Origin: Bacteroidales bacterium M8
GTDB lineage: Bacteria > Bacteroidota > Bacteroidia > Bacteroidales > Muribaculaceae
Length of the DNA: 64,000 nt
Direction: 5' to 3'
NCBI GenBank assembly: GCA_001689495.1
Contig: LUJS01000017.1
Span: forward strand, 24,601-88,600
Part shown: positions 34,501 to 43,355 of the stretch, piece after piece
How positions within the stretch are numbered: the first letter of the stretch is position 1
How the letters are laid out: the number at the start of each line of letters is the position of its first letter
Notes under the pieces: model-generated
What the model saw: only the letters and a program-made list of their open reading frames with translations
Told to the model about the DNA's origin: nothing
Databases searched by the model: none
Made by a program: the position numbers and the translations under genes

Positions 34501-35733
34501 ATGGACAATTCGCAACTCGAACTCATACTCATCAATATATCGGGTCAGGATCATCCGGGCGTCACATGGGCGCTGTCCGAGATTCTTGCCAAATATGACG
34601 CGGGCATTCTGGACATAGGCCAGGCCGACATCCACCACACCCTCTCGCTCGGCATCCTCATCAAGACAACCTCTGACGTGAGCGGCAACATCATGAAGGA
34701 GCTTCTATTCAAGGCCACCGAGCTCAACGTCACCATCCGATTCACTCCGGTCAGCATCAACGAATATGACGAGTGGGTGGGCCGTCAGGGCAAGAACCGC
34801 TGGATCATCACCCTGCTCGGCCGTCGCCTCACGGCGCGGCAGATTGCCAGCGTGTCGGCCGAGATTTCGGCTCAGGGGCTCAACATCGACGCCATACAGC
34901 GCCTCACGGGCCGCATGCCGCTCGACCTCGAGGAGCAGCCCCTGTCCAAGTCGTGCGTCGAGTTTTCGGTGCGCGGCACCCCGACAGACTTCCACTCGAT
35001 GCAGGAGCGTTTCATGCAACTGTCGCAGGAGGACGACTTTGACATCTCCGTGCAGGAGGACACCCTCTATCGCCGCTGCCGCAGACTGATATGCTTCGAC
35101 ATGGACTCGACGCTGATAGAGACCGAGGTCATCGACGAGCTGGCCGACCGCGCCGGCGTGGGCGATCAGGTCAAGGCCATCACCGAGCGCGCCATGAGGG
35201 GCGAGATAGACTTCTGCGAGAGTTTCCGCGAGCGCGTGGCCCTGCTCAAGGGGCTCGACGTCAGCGTCATGGACGAGATTGCGCGCAACCTGCCCATCAC
35301 CGAGGGCGTGGACCGCATGATGCAGGTGCTGAAGCGTGCCGGCTACAAGACGGCCATCCTGTCGGGTGGATTCACGTATTTCGGCAACTACCTCAAGCAG
35401 CGTTTCGGATTCGACTATGTATATGCCAACGAGCTCGAGATCGAGAACGGCAGGCTGACGGGACGCTATGTGGGCGAGATCGTCGACGGACGCCGCAAGG
35501 CCGAGCTGCTCAAGCTGATAGCTCAGGTCGAGAACGTCAACATAGCCCAGACCATTGCCGTGGGCGACGGCGCCAACGACCTGCCCATGCTGGGCACGGC
35601 GGGCCTCGGCATAGCCTTCCACGCCAAGCCCAAGGTCAAGGCCACCGCCGAACAGTCCATATCTACCATCGGTCTCGACGGCGTGCTCTACTTCCTTGGC
35701 TTCAAGGACTCATTCATCACCCCCGGCAAATAA
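34501..35733 (+). CDS. serB: Phosphoserine phosphatase with N-terminal ACT domains
   Basis: SerB carries out the last step of serine synthesis, dephosphorylating phosphoserine. The 410-residue product has an N-terminal pair of ACT-like domains (LILINISGQDHPGVTWALSE and, near residue 100, WIITLLGRRLTARQIASVSA). A HAD domain follows, with the nucleophile motif ICFDMDSTLIETEVIDELAD (near 200), the AILSGGFTYFG block, and the acidic VGDGANDLPML block. Regulatory ACT domains suggest feedback control by serine. The -7 element TAATTTTG lies about 35 bases upstream. Confidence 0.94.
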   Translation: MDNSQLELILINISGQDHPGVTWALSEILAKYDAGILDIGQADIHHTLSLGILIKTTSDVSGNIMKELLFKATELNVTIRFTPVSINEYDEWVGRQGKNRWIITLLGRRLTARQIASVSAEISAQGLNIDAIQRLTGRMPLDLEEQPLSKSCVEFSVRGTPTDFHSMQERFMQLSQEDDFDISVQEDTLYRRCRRLICFDMDSTLIETEVIDELADRAGVGDQVKAITERAMRGEIDFCESFRERVALLKGLDVSVMDEIARNLPITEGVDRMMQVLKRAGYKTAILSGGFTYFGNYLKQRFGFDYVYANELEIENGRLTGRYVGEIVDGRRKAELLKLIAQVENVNIAQTIAVGDGANDLPMLGTAGLGIAFHAKPKVKATAEQSISTIGLDGVLYFLGFKDSFITPGK

Positions 35734-35745
35734 CCTCCCCTCAAG

Positions 35746-38700
35746 ATGGACAAGATAAACTACGAATACAGCGACGATGTCATCAGCCAGCTCTATCTCA
35801 AGGATACGGCTTTCCAGAACCTGATGCAGCGGCGCATCTTCAACGTGCTGCTGATAGCATCGGCCTATGACGCCTTCATGATGGAGGAGGATGGCCGTGT
35901 CGAGGAGCAGCTATACTTCGAGTACACCTCGCTCAACCTGTCGTCACCACCCCGCGTGACCCGCGTGCTCAACACCGCCGAGGCCCTCGAGGTGATGGAG
36001 ACCAAGAGTTTCGACCTCGTGATAATGATGCCCGGCAACGACGTGAGCGAGACATTCTCGGGCGCGCGCCGCATCAAGGACCTGCACCCCGAGCAGCCCA
36101 TCATCGTCCTCACCCCCTTCAGCAAGGAGGTGTCGCGCCGTCTGGCCAACGAGGACTTCACCGGCATCGACTATGTGTTCTCGTGGCTCGGCAACGTGGA
36201 CCTGCTGCTGGCCATAATCAAGCTGCTCGAGGACAAGCTCAACGCAGAGAACGACGTGAACGGCGTGGGCGTGCAGATGATACTGCTTGTCGAGGACTCG
36301 GTGCGCTTCTACTCGTCCGTGCTCCCTATAGTCTACAAGTTCATCCTCACTCAGTCGCGCCTCTTCTCGACCGAGGCCCTCAACGAGCACGAGCGGATGC
36401 TGCGCATGCGCGGACGCCCCAAGGTGATGCTGGCCCGCGACTATGAGGAGGCCATGGAGATATACGACCGTTTCTCCGAGCACATACTGGGCGTGATCAG
36501 CGACGTGTCGTTCAAGCGCGAGGGGGTCAAGGACCCCAAGGCCGGCATACGTCTGGCCCGCGAGCTGCGCAAGCGCGACCCCTACCTGCCCATCATCATG
36601 GAGAGCTCTGAGGCCGACAACGCATACGAGGTATCCGAGCTCGGCGGCACGTTCATCGACAAGAACTCAAAGAAATTTCCCGTCGACCTCGGCAAGGCCA
36701 TCATCAACAACTTCGGCTTCGGCGACTTCGTGGTGCGAAACCCCGACACGGGCGAGGAGATACGCCGCATCACCTCGCTCAAGGACCTGCAGCAGCACAT
36801 CTTCGACATCCCCGCCGAGGCGCTCTACTGGCACGCATCGTTCAACGACATATCGCGCTGGCTCTACTCGCGCGCCATGTTCCCCATAGCCGAGGTGATC
36901 AAGCACCACCGATTCCGCGAGCTCAAGGACGCCCCCAAGGTGCGCCAACTCTTCTTTGACCTCATCGTCAAGTATCGCAAGATGAAAAACCGCGGCGTGG
37001 TGGCCATATTCCGTCAGGACCGCTTCGACCACTATTCCAACTTCGCCCGCATCGGGCAGGGGTCGCTCGGAGGCAAGGGTCGCGGTCTGGCATTCATCGA
37101 CTCGATAATCAAGAAGAATCCCGTCTGCGACAACTTTGACGGCATCTCCATCACCATACCCCGCACGGTGGTGCTGTGCACCGACATCTTCGACGAGTTC
37201 ATGGAGACCAACCAGCTCTATCCCGTAGCCCTGAGCGATGCCGCCGACGACGAGATACTGGCCCACTTCCTGCGCGCCAAGCTCCCCTCCAGCATCAAGG
37301 ACGACCTCAAGGCCCTGCTCGACGTGGTCGACACCCCGATAGCCGTGCGCTCGTCGAGCCTGCTCGAAGACTCGCACTATCAGCCCTTTGCCGGTATCTA
37401 TTCGACATACATGGTGCCCAAGATACACGACAAGGAGCACATGCTGTCGCTGCTCACCGACGCCATCAAGGGCGTGTATGCCTCGGTGTTCTATTCAGAC
37501 TCGAAGGCATACATGACCGCCACCTCCAATGTCATAGATCAGGAGAAGATGGCCGTGATACTGCAGGAGGTCGTGGGCAAGGAGGTCGACGGATACTACT
37601 TCCCCACGTTCTCGGGCGTGGGACGCTCGCTCAACTACTATCCCCTCGGGTCCGAGCGCCCCGAGGACGGCGTGACCGAGATTGCCGTCGGACTGGGCAA
37701 ATACATCGTAGACGGCGGCGTGGGCCTGAGATTCTCGCCCCGCCACCCCGAGAGCGTGTTGCAGACATCAGAGCTGCAACTGGCCCTGCGCGACACCCAG
37801 ACCCGCATGTATGCCCTCGACATGAACCCCGCCACCGGCGACGACGCGACGAAGCTCACCGTCGACGACGGATATAACATAGCCAAGATCCGCGTTCAGG
37901 ACATGGCCGACAAGGGGGCGCTGAAATATGCCGTCTCGACATTCGACTATCGCGACAACGTGATACGCGACAACGACACGCAGGAGGGGCGCAAGATAGT
38001 CACCTTCAACAACATACTCAAGCACAAGGTCTATCCGCTGGCCGAGTCGCTCGACTTCATGCTCACCACCGGACAGAAGGAGATGCAGCGCCCCGTCGAG
38101 ATAGAGTTTGCCGGCATGGTCGAGAAGAACGGCGACAGCAAGGGCCGCCTCTACTGGCTGCAGATACGCCCCATCGTAGACCGCAAGGAGAATGTCGACG
38201 AGGCCGTCATGGCCACCCCCGACCGCGACCTGCTGCTCAAATCGTCGACAGCCCTCGGCCACGGCACCATCGAGGGCGTCAGGACCGTGGTCTACGTGCG
38301 GCCCGACAAATTCTCGTCGTTCAACAACTCGCTCATAGCCCGCGAGATGGAAAAGATAAACCGCGGATTCCTCGAACGCGACGAGCGCTACATCCTCATC
38401 GGCCCCGGCCGCTGGGGCTCGTCGGACACGGCTCTGGGCATCCCCGTCAAGTGGCCCGCCATCTCGGCCGCGCGACTCATCGTCGAGTCGTCGCTGCCCA
38501 CATACCGCATCGAGCCGAGTCAGGGCACGCACTTCTTCCAGAACCTCACGTCGTTCGGCGTGGCCTACTTCACCATCGACACCGCCGCCCGCCGCAGCAC
38601 GTCGCAGACCGAAACGACCGACCTCTATGACGTCGGCTTCCTCGACTCACGGCCCGCGGTCTACGAGAGCGACTTCATACGCATCGTCACCTTCGACGAC

Positions 38701-38775
38701 CCCCTCGTCATCGGCGTCAACGGCCTCAAGGGCACCGGCGTCGTCCTCAAACCCAAAACCGATACACTGCCATGA
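35746..38775 (+). CDS. PEP-synthase-like protein with receiver-like N-terminal domains
   Basis: The 1009-residue product combines two receiver-like regions (about 33-160 and 178-330, the second with ILLVEDSVRFYSS and VISDVSFKREG) with a pyruvate phosphate dikinase/PEP synthase ATP-grasp domain. The latter shows ARIGQGSLGGKGRGLAFI near residue 435 and PIAVRSSSLLEDSHYQPFAG near 530. The central phosphohistidine domain and the C-terminal PEP-binding barrel of true PEP synthases are not visible. It is therefore unlikely to be a normal PEP synthase and may be a signalling or phosphotransfer protein. The last bases overlap the nitroreductase gene. It starts 13 bp after serB. Confidence 0.8.
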   Translation: MDKINYEYSDDVISQLYLKDTAFQNLMQRRIFNVLLIASAYDAFMMEEDGRVEEQLYFEYTSLNLSSPPRVTRVLNTAEALEVMETKSFDLVIMMPGNDVSETFSGARRIKDLHPEQPIIVLTPFSKEVSRRLANEDFTGIDYVFSWLGNVDLLLAIIKLLEDKLNAENDVNGVGVQMILLVEDSVRFYSSVLPIVYKFILTQSRLFSTEALNEHERMLRMRGRPKVMLARDYEEAMEIYDRFSEHILGVISDVSFKREGVKDPKAGIRLARELRKRDPYLPIIMESSEADNAYEVSELGGTFIDKNSKKFPVDLGKAIINNFGFGDFVVRNPDTGEEIRRITSLKDLQQHIFDIPAEALYWHASFNDISRWLYSRAMFPIAEVIKHHRFRELKDAPKVRQLFFDLIVKYRKMKNRGVVAIFRQDRFDHYSNFARIGQGSLGGKGRGLAFIDSIIKKNPVCDNFDGISITIPRTVVLCTDIFDEFMETNQLYPVALSDAADDEILAHFLRAKLPSSIKDDLKALLDVVDTPIAVRSSSLLEDSHYQPFAGIYSTYMVPKIHDKEHMLSLLTDAIKGVYASVFYSDSKAYMTATSNVIDQEKMAVILQEVVGKEVDGYYFPTFSGVGRSLNYYPLGSERPEDGVTEIAVGLGKYIVDGGVGLRFSPRHPESVLQTSELQLALRDTQTRMYALDMNPATGDDATKLTVDDGYNIAKIRVQDMADKGALKYAVSTFDYRDNVIRDNDTQEGRKIVTFNNILKHKVYPLAESLDFMLTTGQKEMQRPVEIEFAGMVEKNGDSKGRLYWLQIRPIVDRKENVDEAVMATPDRDLLLKSSTALGHGTIEGVRTVVYVRPDKFSSFNNSLIAREMEKINRGFLERDERYILIGPGRWGSSDTALGIPVKWPAISAARLIVESSLPTYRIEPSQGTHFFQNLTSFGVAYFTIDTAARRSTSQTETTDLYDVGFLDSRPAVYESDFIRIVTFDDPLVIGVNGLKGTGVVLKPKTDTLP

Positions 38776-39518
38776 ACCCCTCCTTCAGCACACGGCGCTC
38801 CATACGCGCCTACGACCCCGAGCGTCCCGTGACGGACGAGCTCATATCCACCCTGCTCGATCAGGCCATCCATGCCCCCAACACGGGCAACATGCAGATA
38901 TACAGCGTCGTCGTGACACGCGAGCCCGAACGCCTCGCCGCCATCGCCCCCGCACACTTCAGCCAGCCGGCCATACGTAGCGCCCGCGTGGCACTGACAT
39001 TCTGCCTCGACCTCAACAGATTCGACCGCTGGTGCCGTCTCGGAGGCGCTGACCCCGGCCTCGGCAACCTTCAGGGCTTCACATGGGGCGTCATTGACAC
39101 CGCCATCTTCGCCCAGCAGTTCTGCACGCTGGCCGAGATGGAGGGACTCGGCACGTGCTATCTCGGCACCACCACATACAATGCCGAGGCTATAGCCGAG
39201 CAACTCAAGCTGCCTCAGGGCGTGATACCCGTCATCACCGTCACCCTCGGGTGGCCGGCCGAGAATCCCCCCGTGCAGCCCCGACTGCCCCTCGGCGCCG
39301 TCATGCACTTCGAGCAATATCACGACCCCTCAGACGACGAACTGGCCGGATATTATGCCGCCGAAGAGGCCATGCCCGAAAACCGCCGCTTTGTCGAGGA
39401 GAACAATAAGCAGAACCTCGCACAAGTCTTCGCCGAAGTCCGCTACCCCCGCGAACAGGCCGAACACTTCTCGCGCGTCTACAAGGAATTCCTCAAATCC
39501 CGCGGCATCAGCATCTGA
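38772..39518 (+). CDS. Nitroreductase-family flavoprotein
   Basis: The 248-residue product resembles FMN-dependent NAD(P)H nitroreductases of the NfsA/FRP type. Signs are the start FSTRRSIRAYDPERPVTDEL with the Arg-rich FMN-binding segment, then APNTGNMQIYSVVVTREPER, and the C-terminal GLGTCYLGTTTYNAEAIAEQ with VTLGWPAE. The substrate is unknown. Its ATG overlaps the stop of the PEP-synthase-like gene. A strong terminator follows. Confidence 0.88.
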   Translation: MNPSFSTRRSIRAYDPERPVTDELISTLLDQAIHAPNTGNMQIYSVVVTREPERLAAIAPAHFSQPAIRSARVALTFCLDLNRFDRWCRLGGADPGLGNLQGFTWGVIDTAIFAQQFCTLAEMEGLGTCYLGTTTYNAEAIAEQLKLPQGVIPVITVTLGWPAENPPVQPRLPLGAVMHFEQYHDPSDDELAGYYAAEEAMPENRRFVEENNKQNLAQVFAEVRYPREQAEHFSRVYKEFLKSRGISI

Positions 39519-39537
39519 TACCCCAAAGCAACAAAAC

Positions 39538-39575
39538 ACACCCGCCAGACATCCCCAGTCCGGCGGGTGTTTTCT
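39538..39575 (+). terminator. Rho-independent terminator after the nitroreductase gene
   Basis: ACACCCGCC and GGCGGGTGT arms enclose a loop of about 15 bases and are followed by TTTTCTT. This ends the serB to nitroreductase transcript. Confidence 0.85.
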
Positions 39576-39725
39576 TATAGTAACTTCTCGACCTCAGACA
39601 AAAATCATTCGTGGATTATCATAATTTCCTGAAAAAATAAGGCCCATAACGCCAAATAACCAAATTTGGTTATCGGTTTGTTTAGGGGATTTTTGATATT
39701 TTATTTGTCTTGCATACACATTGTT

Positions 39726-39756
39726 TTGTGGCAGCCGGGAAATTTTTGTAACTTTG
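39726..39756 (+). promoter_or_regulatory. Promoter of the TetR gene
   Basis: TTG at 39726-39728 and TAACTTTG at 39749-39756 are 20 bases apart. The start codon at 39766 lies only nine bases after the -7 element, so the transcript would have almost no leader. Confidence 0.75.
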
Positions 39757-39765
39757 CAGTCACCG

Positions 39766-40383
39766 ATGACAGCGATAGCAACAAAAACCCGCGAGCGGCT
39801 GCTCGACGTGGCGCGTCAGCTTTTTGCCAGCAACGGCTTGGAACGCACCACCATGAACGACATCGCCACCGCCTCAGACAAGGGGCGGCGCACCATCTAC
39901 ACCTATTTTAAAAACAAGATGGAGATCTATGAGGCTGTCATCGAGCGCGAGGCCGAGGCCATCGTGCGCCGTCTGCGCGACGTGGCGACGGCCGATCTGG
40001 CTCCAGCAGACAAGCTCAGGCGTTACATCATGGCGCGCTTCGACATCGTCGAGGAGACCATACGCCCGTCGTCGTCGGCCACGAGCCAGTTCATATCCTA
40101 TCTCACACTCGATTACAGGCGTCTGGAGCGCATACGCCAGCTGGCCGTCGAGAAAGAGCGCGACATATTCAAGGATGTCATCGCTCAGGGTGTCCGCGCA
40201 GGCGTCTTCGACCCGCGCAAGGCGGCGATGCTCCCCACCCTGCACCAGCTGGTGTTTCAGGGGGTCGACATCTGCCATCTCAGGGACAGTTTCGGCACAC
40301 TCGGCGTAGACCCCGCCACGATGCGCGGCGAGGTGGCCGACTTCATCATCGAAAGCATACTCACAAAATCATCAACTACATAA
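39766..40383 (+). CDS. TetR/AcrR-family transcriptional regulator
   Basis: The 205-residue product has the N-terminal TetR helix-turn-helix: KTRERLLDVARQLFASNGLE, then TTMNDIATASDKGRRTIYTYFKN. A variable ligand-binding region follows. The ATG at 39766 is chosen because upstream residues in the longer frame include the promoter and are not part of the family. fabG follows 13 bases after the stop, so the regulator and the reductase probably share a transcript. This suggests a link to fatty-acid metabolism, as with FabR- or FadR-like TetR proteins. Confidence 0.9.
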   Translation: MTAIATKTRERLLDVARQLFASNGLERTTMNDIATASDKGRRTIYTYFKNKMEIYEAVIEREAEAIVRRLRDVATADLAPADKLRRYIMARFDIVEETIRPSSSATSQFISYLTLDYRRLERIRQLAVEKERDIFKDVIAQGVRAGVFDPRKAAMLPTLHQLVFQGVDICHLRDSFGTLGVDPATMRGEVADFIIESILTKSSTT

Positions 40384-40396
40384 TAACCGCAACATT

Positions 40397-41143
40397 ATGA
40401 AACTTCTTGAAGGAAAAGTAGCCCTCATCACAGGCGCTGCCCGTGGCATAGGCAAAAGCATAGCACTCAAATTCGCTTCGGAAGGCGCCGACATCGCCTT
40501 CACCGACCTCCGTCGCGACGAGAACATGGAGGCCACCGAGAAAGAGATCGAGGCCCTCGGCGTGAAGGCCAAGGGCTATAGCTCTGACGCCTCGAACTAC
40601 GCACAGACCGAGGAGGTCGTGGCTCAGGTCAAGGAGGATTTCGGCCACATCGACATCCTTGTCAACAACGCCGGCATCACCAAGGACGGCCTGATGATGC
40701 GCATGAGCGAGGCCCAGTGGGACATGGTCATCAACGTCAACCTGAAGAGCGCGTTCAACTTCATCCACGCCGTTCTCCCCATCATGATGCGTCAGCGCTC
40801 GGGCTCGATCATCAACATGGCATCCGTCGTGGGCGTACACGGCAACGCCGGCCAGTCAAACTATGCAGCCTCTAAGGCCGGCCTCATCGCTCTGGCCAAG
40901 AGCATCGCACAGGAGGTGGGCTCGCGCGGCATCCGTGCCAACGCCATCGCCCCCGGCTTCATCGAGACGGCCATGACCGCCGCACTCCCCGAGGACGTGC
41001 GCAAGGAGTGGGCCGCCAAGATACCCCTGCGCCGCGCAGGTCAGGTCGAGGACATCGCCAACGTGGCCACATTCCTCGCATCGGATATGTCCAGCTACGT
41101 CTCGGGCCAAGTCATCGAGGTCGACGGCGGCATGAACATGTAA
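40397..41143 (+). CDS. fabG: 3-oxoacyl-[acyl-carrier-protein] reductase
   Basis: FabG is the NADPH-dependent ketoreductase of fatty-acid synthesis. The 248-residue product has GKVALITGAARGIGKSIALK for cofactor binding, LVNNAGITKDGLMMRM, the catalytic Ser (INMASVVGVHGNAGQSNYAA) and the Tyr-x3-Lys in NYAASKAGLIALAKSIAQEV. The C-terminal SYVSGQVIEVDGGMNM is typical. It lies in a probable operon with the TetR gene. Confidence 0.95.
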   Translation: MKLLEGKVALITGAARGIGKSIALKFASEGADIAFTDLRRDENMEATEKEIEALGVKAKGYSSDASNYAQTEEVVAQVKEDFGHIDILVNNAGITKDGLMMRMSEAQWDMVINVNLKSAFNFIHAVLPIMMRQRSGSIINMASVVGVHGNAGQSNYAASKAGLIALAKSIAQEVGSRGIRANAIAPGFIETAMTAALPEDVRKEWAAKIPLRRAGQVEDIANVATFLASDMSSYVSGQVIEVDGGMNM

Positions 41144-41170
41144 GCCCCCGAGGCCGTTAGCAATACATAC

Positions 41171-41211
41171 GGGGACACAGGGTCCGGTCAAGGCCTGAGC
41201 CCTGTGTCCCC
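41171..41211 (+). terminator. Strong hairpin after fabG
   Basis: A perfect 12-bp stem (GGGGACACAGGG with CCCTGTGTCCCC) with a 17-base loop follows the fabG stop. There is no clear T run after it, so termination is likely but not certain. Confidence 0.55.
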
Positions 41212-41229
41212 ATTGATTAAAACCCATAT

Positions 41230-41817
41230 ATGCTCACATACAACACCCGGCGCCCGGCGCTGACCCTGCCCGAATACGGACGCAACATACAGCAGATGGT
41301 CGACCACTGCCTGACGATCGAAGACCGCGACGAGCGCACCCGCTGCGCCTATGCCATCGTCGACGCCATGGGACGCCTGTTCCCCAAGCTCAAGGAACAG
41401 CCCGACTATCGCCAGAAACTCTGGGACCACATCATGATAATGAGCGGCTATCAGCTCGACATCGACTTTCCGGTCGAGGTTGCCGGTCCCGACAAGTTTC
41501 AGGAGGGCCCCGAGCGCGTGCCCTATCCCGGACGCTTCATCCGCTATCGCCACTATGGCAAGGAGATCGAGCTGATGATAGACCGCGCCGCCGAGATGCC
41601 CGAAGGTCCCGAACGCGACGAGCTGGCCCTGTTGATAGCCAACCACATGAAGAAGACTCTCGTCGCGCTTGACCGCGACAGCGTCGAGGACTACAGGGTG
41701 TTCAACGATCTGGCCGAGCTCTCGCACGGACAGATACGCCTCTCTCCCGAGACCGTACAGCTGTACGACTTCAAGTTCATTGCGCCCCCCGCAGGCAAAA
41801 AGAAGAAAAAACGCTGA
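41230..41817 (+). CDS. DUF4290 domain-containing protein
   Basis: The 195-residue product starts LTYNTRRPALTLPEYGRNIQ followed by QMVDHCLTIEDRDERTRCAY, the hallmark of the DUF4290 family, conserved in Bacteroidetes and of unknown function. It ends in a basic tail (PPAGKKKKKR). Its stop overlaps the rimM start by one base. The linkage to rimM suggests a role tied to ribosome maturation, as an inference only. Confidence 0.9.
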   Translation: MLTYNTRRPALTLPEYGRNIQQMVDHCLTIEDRDERTRCAYAIVDAMGRLFPKLKEQPDYRQKLWDHIMIMSGYQLDIDFPVEVAGPDKFQEGPERVPYPGRFIRYRHYGKEIELMIDRAAEMPEGPERDELALLIANHMKKTLVALDRDSVEDYRVFNDLAELSHGQIRLSPETVQLYDFKFIAPPAGKKKKKR

Positions 41818-42356
41818 TGATAGCCCCCGAAGAGATTACGCCCGCAGGCGTGTTCAACAAGACCCACGGCATCAAGGGCGAGCTGTCGGCCACGTTCGAC
41901 ATCGACGTCGAGCCCGACATGCTGCGCTGCCTGCTCGTCGACATGGACGGGATACCCGTGCCGTTTTTCATCGAGGCATCGCGTCCGCGCAGTGCCGGGA
42001 CATGGCTGATCACCCTCGACGGCATAGACTCTGAGGAGAAGGCCCGTGCCTTCGTGGGCAAGCCGTTCAGCGTCCTCGAGGAGGACCTGCCCGAGCCCGA
42101 GGAACTCGACCCGGACGCCGACGGATTCTATGCCTCGGACCTCATCGGATTCACTATCATCGACTCCGGGCTCGGCGAGCTCGGCAAGATCACCGACGTC
42201 AACGACCTCACGGACAACGTGCTGTTTGTCGTGACCGGCGCAGACGGCTCGGACATACTGATACCCGTGGCCGACGAGTTCATCGACGGCATCGACACCG
42301 CCGCACGCACCGTCAGCACCACTATTCCACCCGAAATCGTCGAACTCAACAAATGA
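41817..42356 (+). CDS. rimM: Ribosome maturation factor RimM
   Basis: RimM assists assembly of the 30S head near ribosomal protein S19. The 179-residue product shows the N-terminal domain (TPAGVFNKTHGIKGELSATF) and the C-terminal PRC-barrel (FYASDLIGFTIIDSGLGELG, then IPVADEFIDGID). The length is usual. It overlaps the DUF4290 gene by one base and is followed after nine bases by a small conserved-looking gene. Confidence 0.92.
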   Translation: MIAPEEITPAGVFNKTHGIKGELSATFDIDVEPDMLRCLLVDMDGIPVPFFIEASRPRSAGTWLITLDGIDSEEKARAFVGKPFSVLEEDLPEPEELDPDADGFYASDLIGFTIIDSGLGELGKITDVNDLTDNVLFVVTGADGSDILIPVADEFIDGIDTAARTVSTTIPPEIVELNK

Positions 42357-42365
42357 CATGACCCC

Positions 42366-42674
42366 ATGAAAGAATTTCAGGAAAAAGACGCCATAAAGGC
42401 CATGCGCTCGGCCCTGTCGCCCGAGGCATCGGCACGCATCGACGACGACGAGCTGCTCAACATCATCGACATCATCTGGGACTGGTATGACGATCAGGGC
42501 CTGCTCGAGATAGACGCCGAGGCAGACTCGGAGGACGTCAACACCGACGCCCTCGTGAGCCACGTGCGCAAGATGATTGCCAAGGACAAGCTCTCGCCCG
42601 TCACCCCCGCCGAGGTCGAGCCCCTCGTGGCCGCCCAGCTCAGATACGAACAATCGCTCGAAGACGAAATATGA
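42366..42674 (+). CDS. Small acidic protein of unknown function
   Basis: The 102-residue product is acidic and helical (MKEFQEKDAIKAMRSALSPE; NIIDIIWDWYDDQGLLEIDA). I do not recognise a family. It lies tightly between rimM and the OmpA-like gene, overlapping the latter by four bases, so it is very likely expressed. Confidence 0.7.
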   Translation: MKEFQEKDAIKAMRSALSPEASARIDDDELLNIIDIIWDWYDDQGLLEIDAEADSEDVNTDALVSHVRKMIAKDKLSPVTPAEVEPLVAAQLRYEQSLEDEI

Positions 42675-43306
42675 AAAGACTCCTCTTCTCCCTCGCACTC
42701 ATGCTCTGCCTCATCCCCGCGGCCTCGGCCAAGGGGGGCTGGACAGACCCCTACAAGGGTTATGACGAGACCGTGTTCATGGACATGGACCTCGAGCAGA
42801 ACCTCACCTCCCCCGTCGTGCCCGACAAGGAGCACGCCGCAGTGAGCCGCTACATGAAGCGGCTCGGTACCGATCTGGCCAAGCACGGATATACCGTAGA
42901 CATGATGCGCGACGACGAGGTCGTGCTCGTCACCGTGCCCACCGACCAGCTCTTCCTCCCCAACGACACCCTCCTCGCCCCCGACGCACCGGCCAGACTC
43001 ACCCGCCTGACCGCGCTGCTCAAGACACCCGACAAGTACAAGGTGGTCTATGCCGTCCACACCGACAACACGGGCTCGCCTTCATATAACATGGAACTCT
43101 CTCACCGCCGCAACAACTCGATCTACGACTGGATGCTCAGTCAGGTCAGCGACGATGTCATCATAATACCCTACGAGATGGGCGATACCGACCCCATCGA
43201 GCCGAACGACTCGAGGCGCGGGCGGGCCGAGAACCGCAGGCTCGAGATATATCTCGTGCCCGGGCCCAAAATGATAACCGACGCCCACAAGGGTCTGCTC
43301 AAGTAG
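42671..43306 (+). CDS. OmpA-family peptidoglycan-binding protein
   Basis: The 211-residue product has a signal peptide (MKRLLFSLALMLCLIPAASA) and a C-terminal OmpA-like domain. The pattern VVYAVHTDNTGSPSYNMELS followed by HRRNNSIYDWML is typical, and the Asp and Arg residues that bind diaminopimelate are present (RRGRAENRRLEIYLVP). It should sit in the periplasm, linking the envelope to peptidoglycan. It overlaps the preceding gene by four bases. The stop is TAG, and proS follows 49 bases later. Confidence 0.85.
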   Translation: MKRLLFSLALMLCLIPAASAKGGWTDPYKGYDETVFMDMDLEQNLTSPVVPDKEHAAVSRYMKRLGTDLAKHGYTVDMMRDDEVVLVTVPTDQLFLPNDTLLAPDAPARLTRLTALLKTPDKYKVVYAVHTDNTGSPSYNMELSHRRNNSIYDWMLSQVSDDVIIIPYEMGDTDPIEPNDSRRGRAENRRLEIYLVPGPKMITDAHKGLLK

Positions 43307-43355
43307 GCGCGACGACACAGCAAAAAAACAAAACAACATCATCATATTCAAAGCA

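Noticed and set aside
35746..38775. Annotation as a true phosphoenolpyruvate synthase
   Set aside because: The phosphohistidine domain and the PEP-binding barrel are not visible in the sequence.
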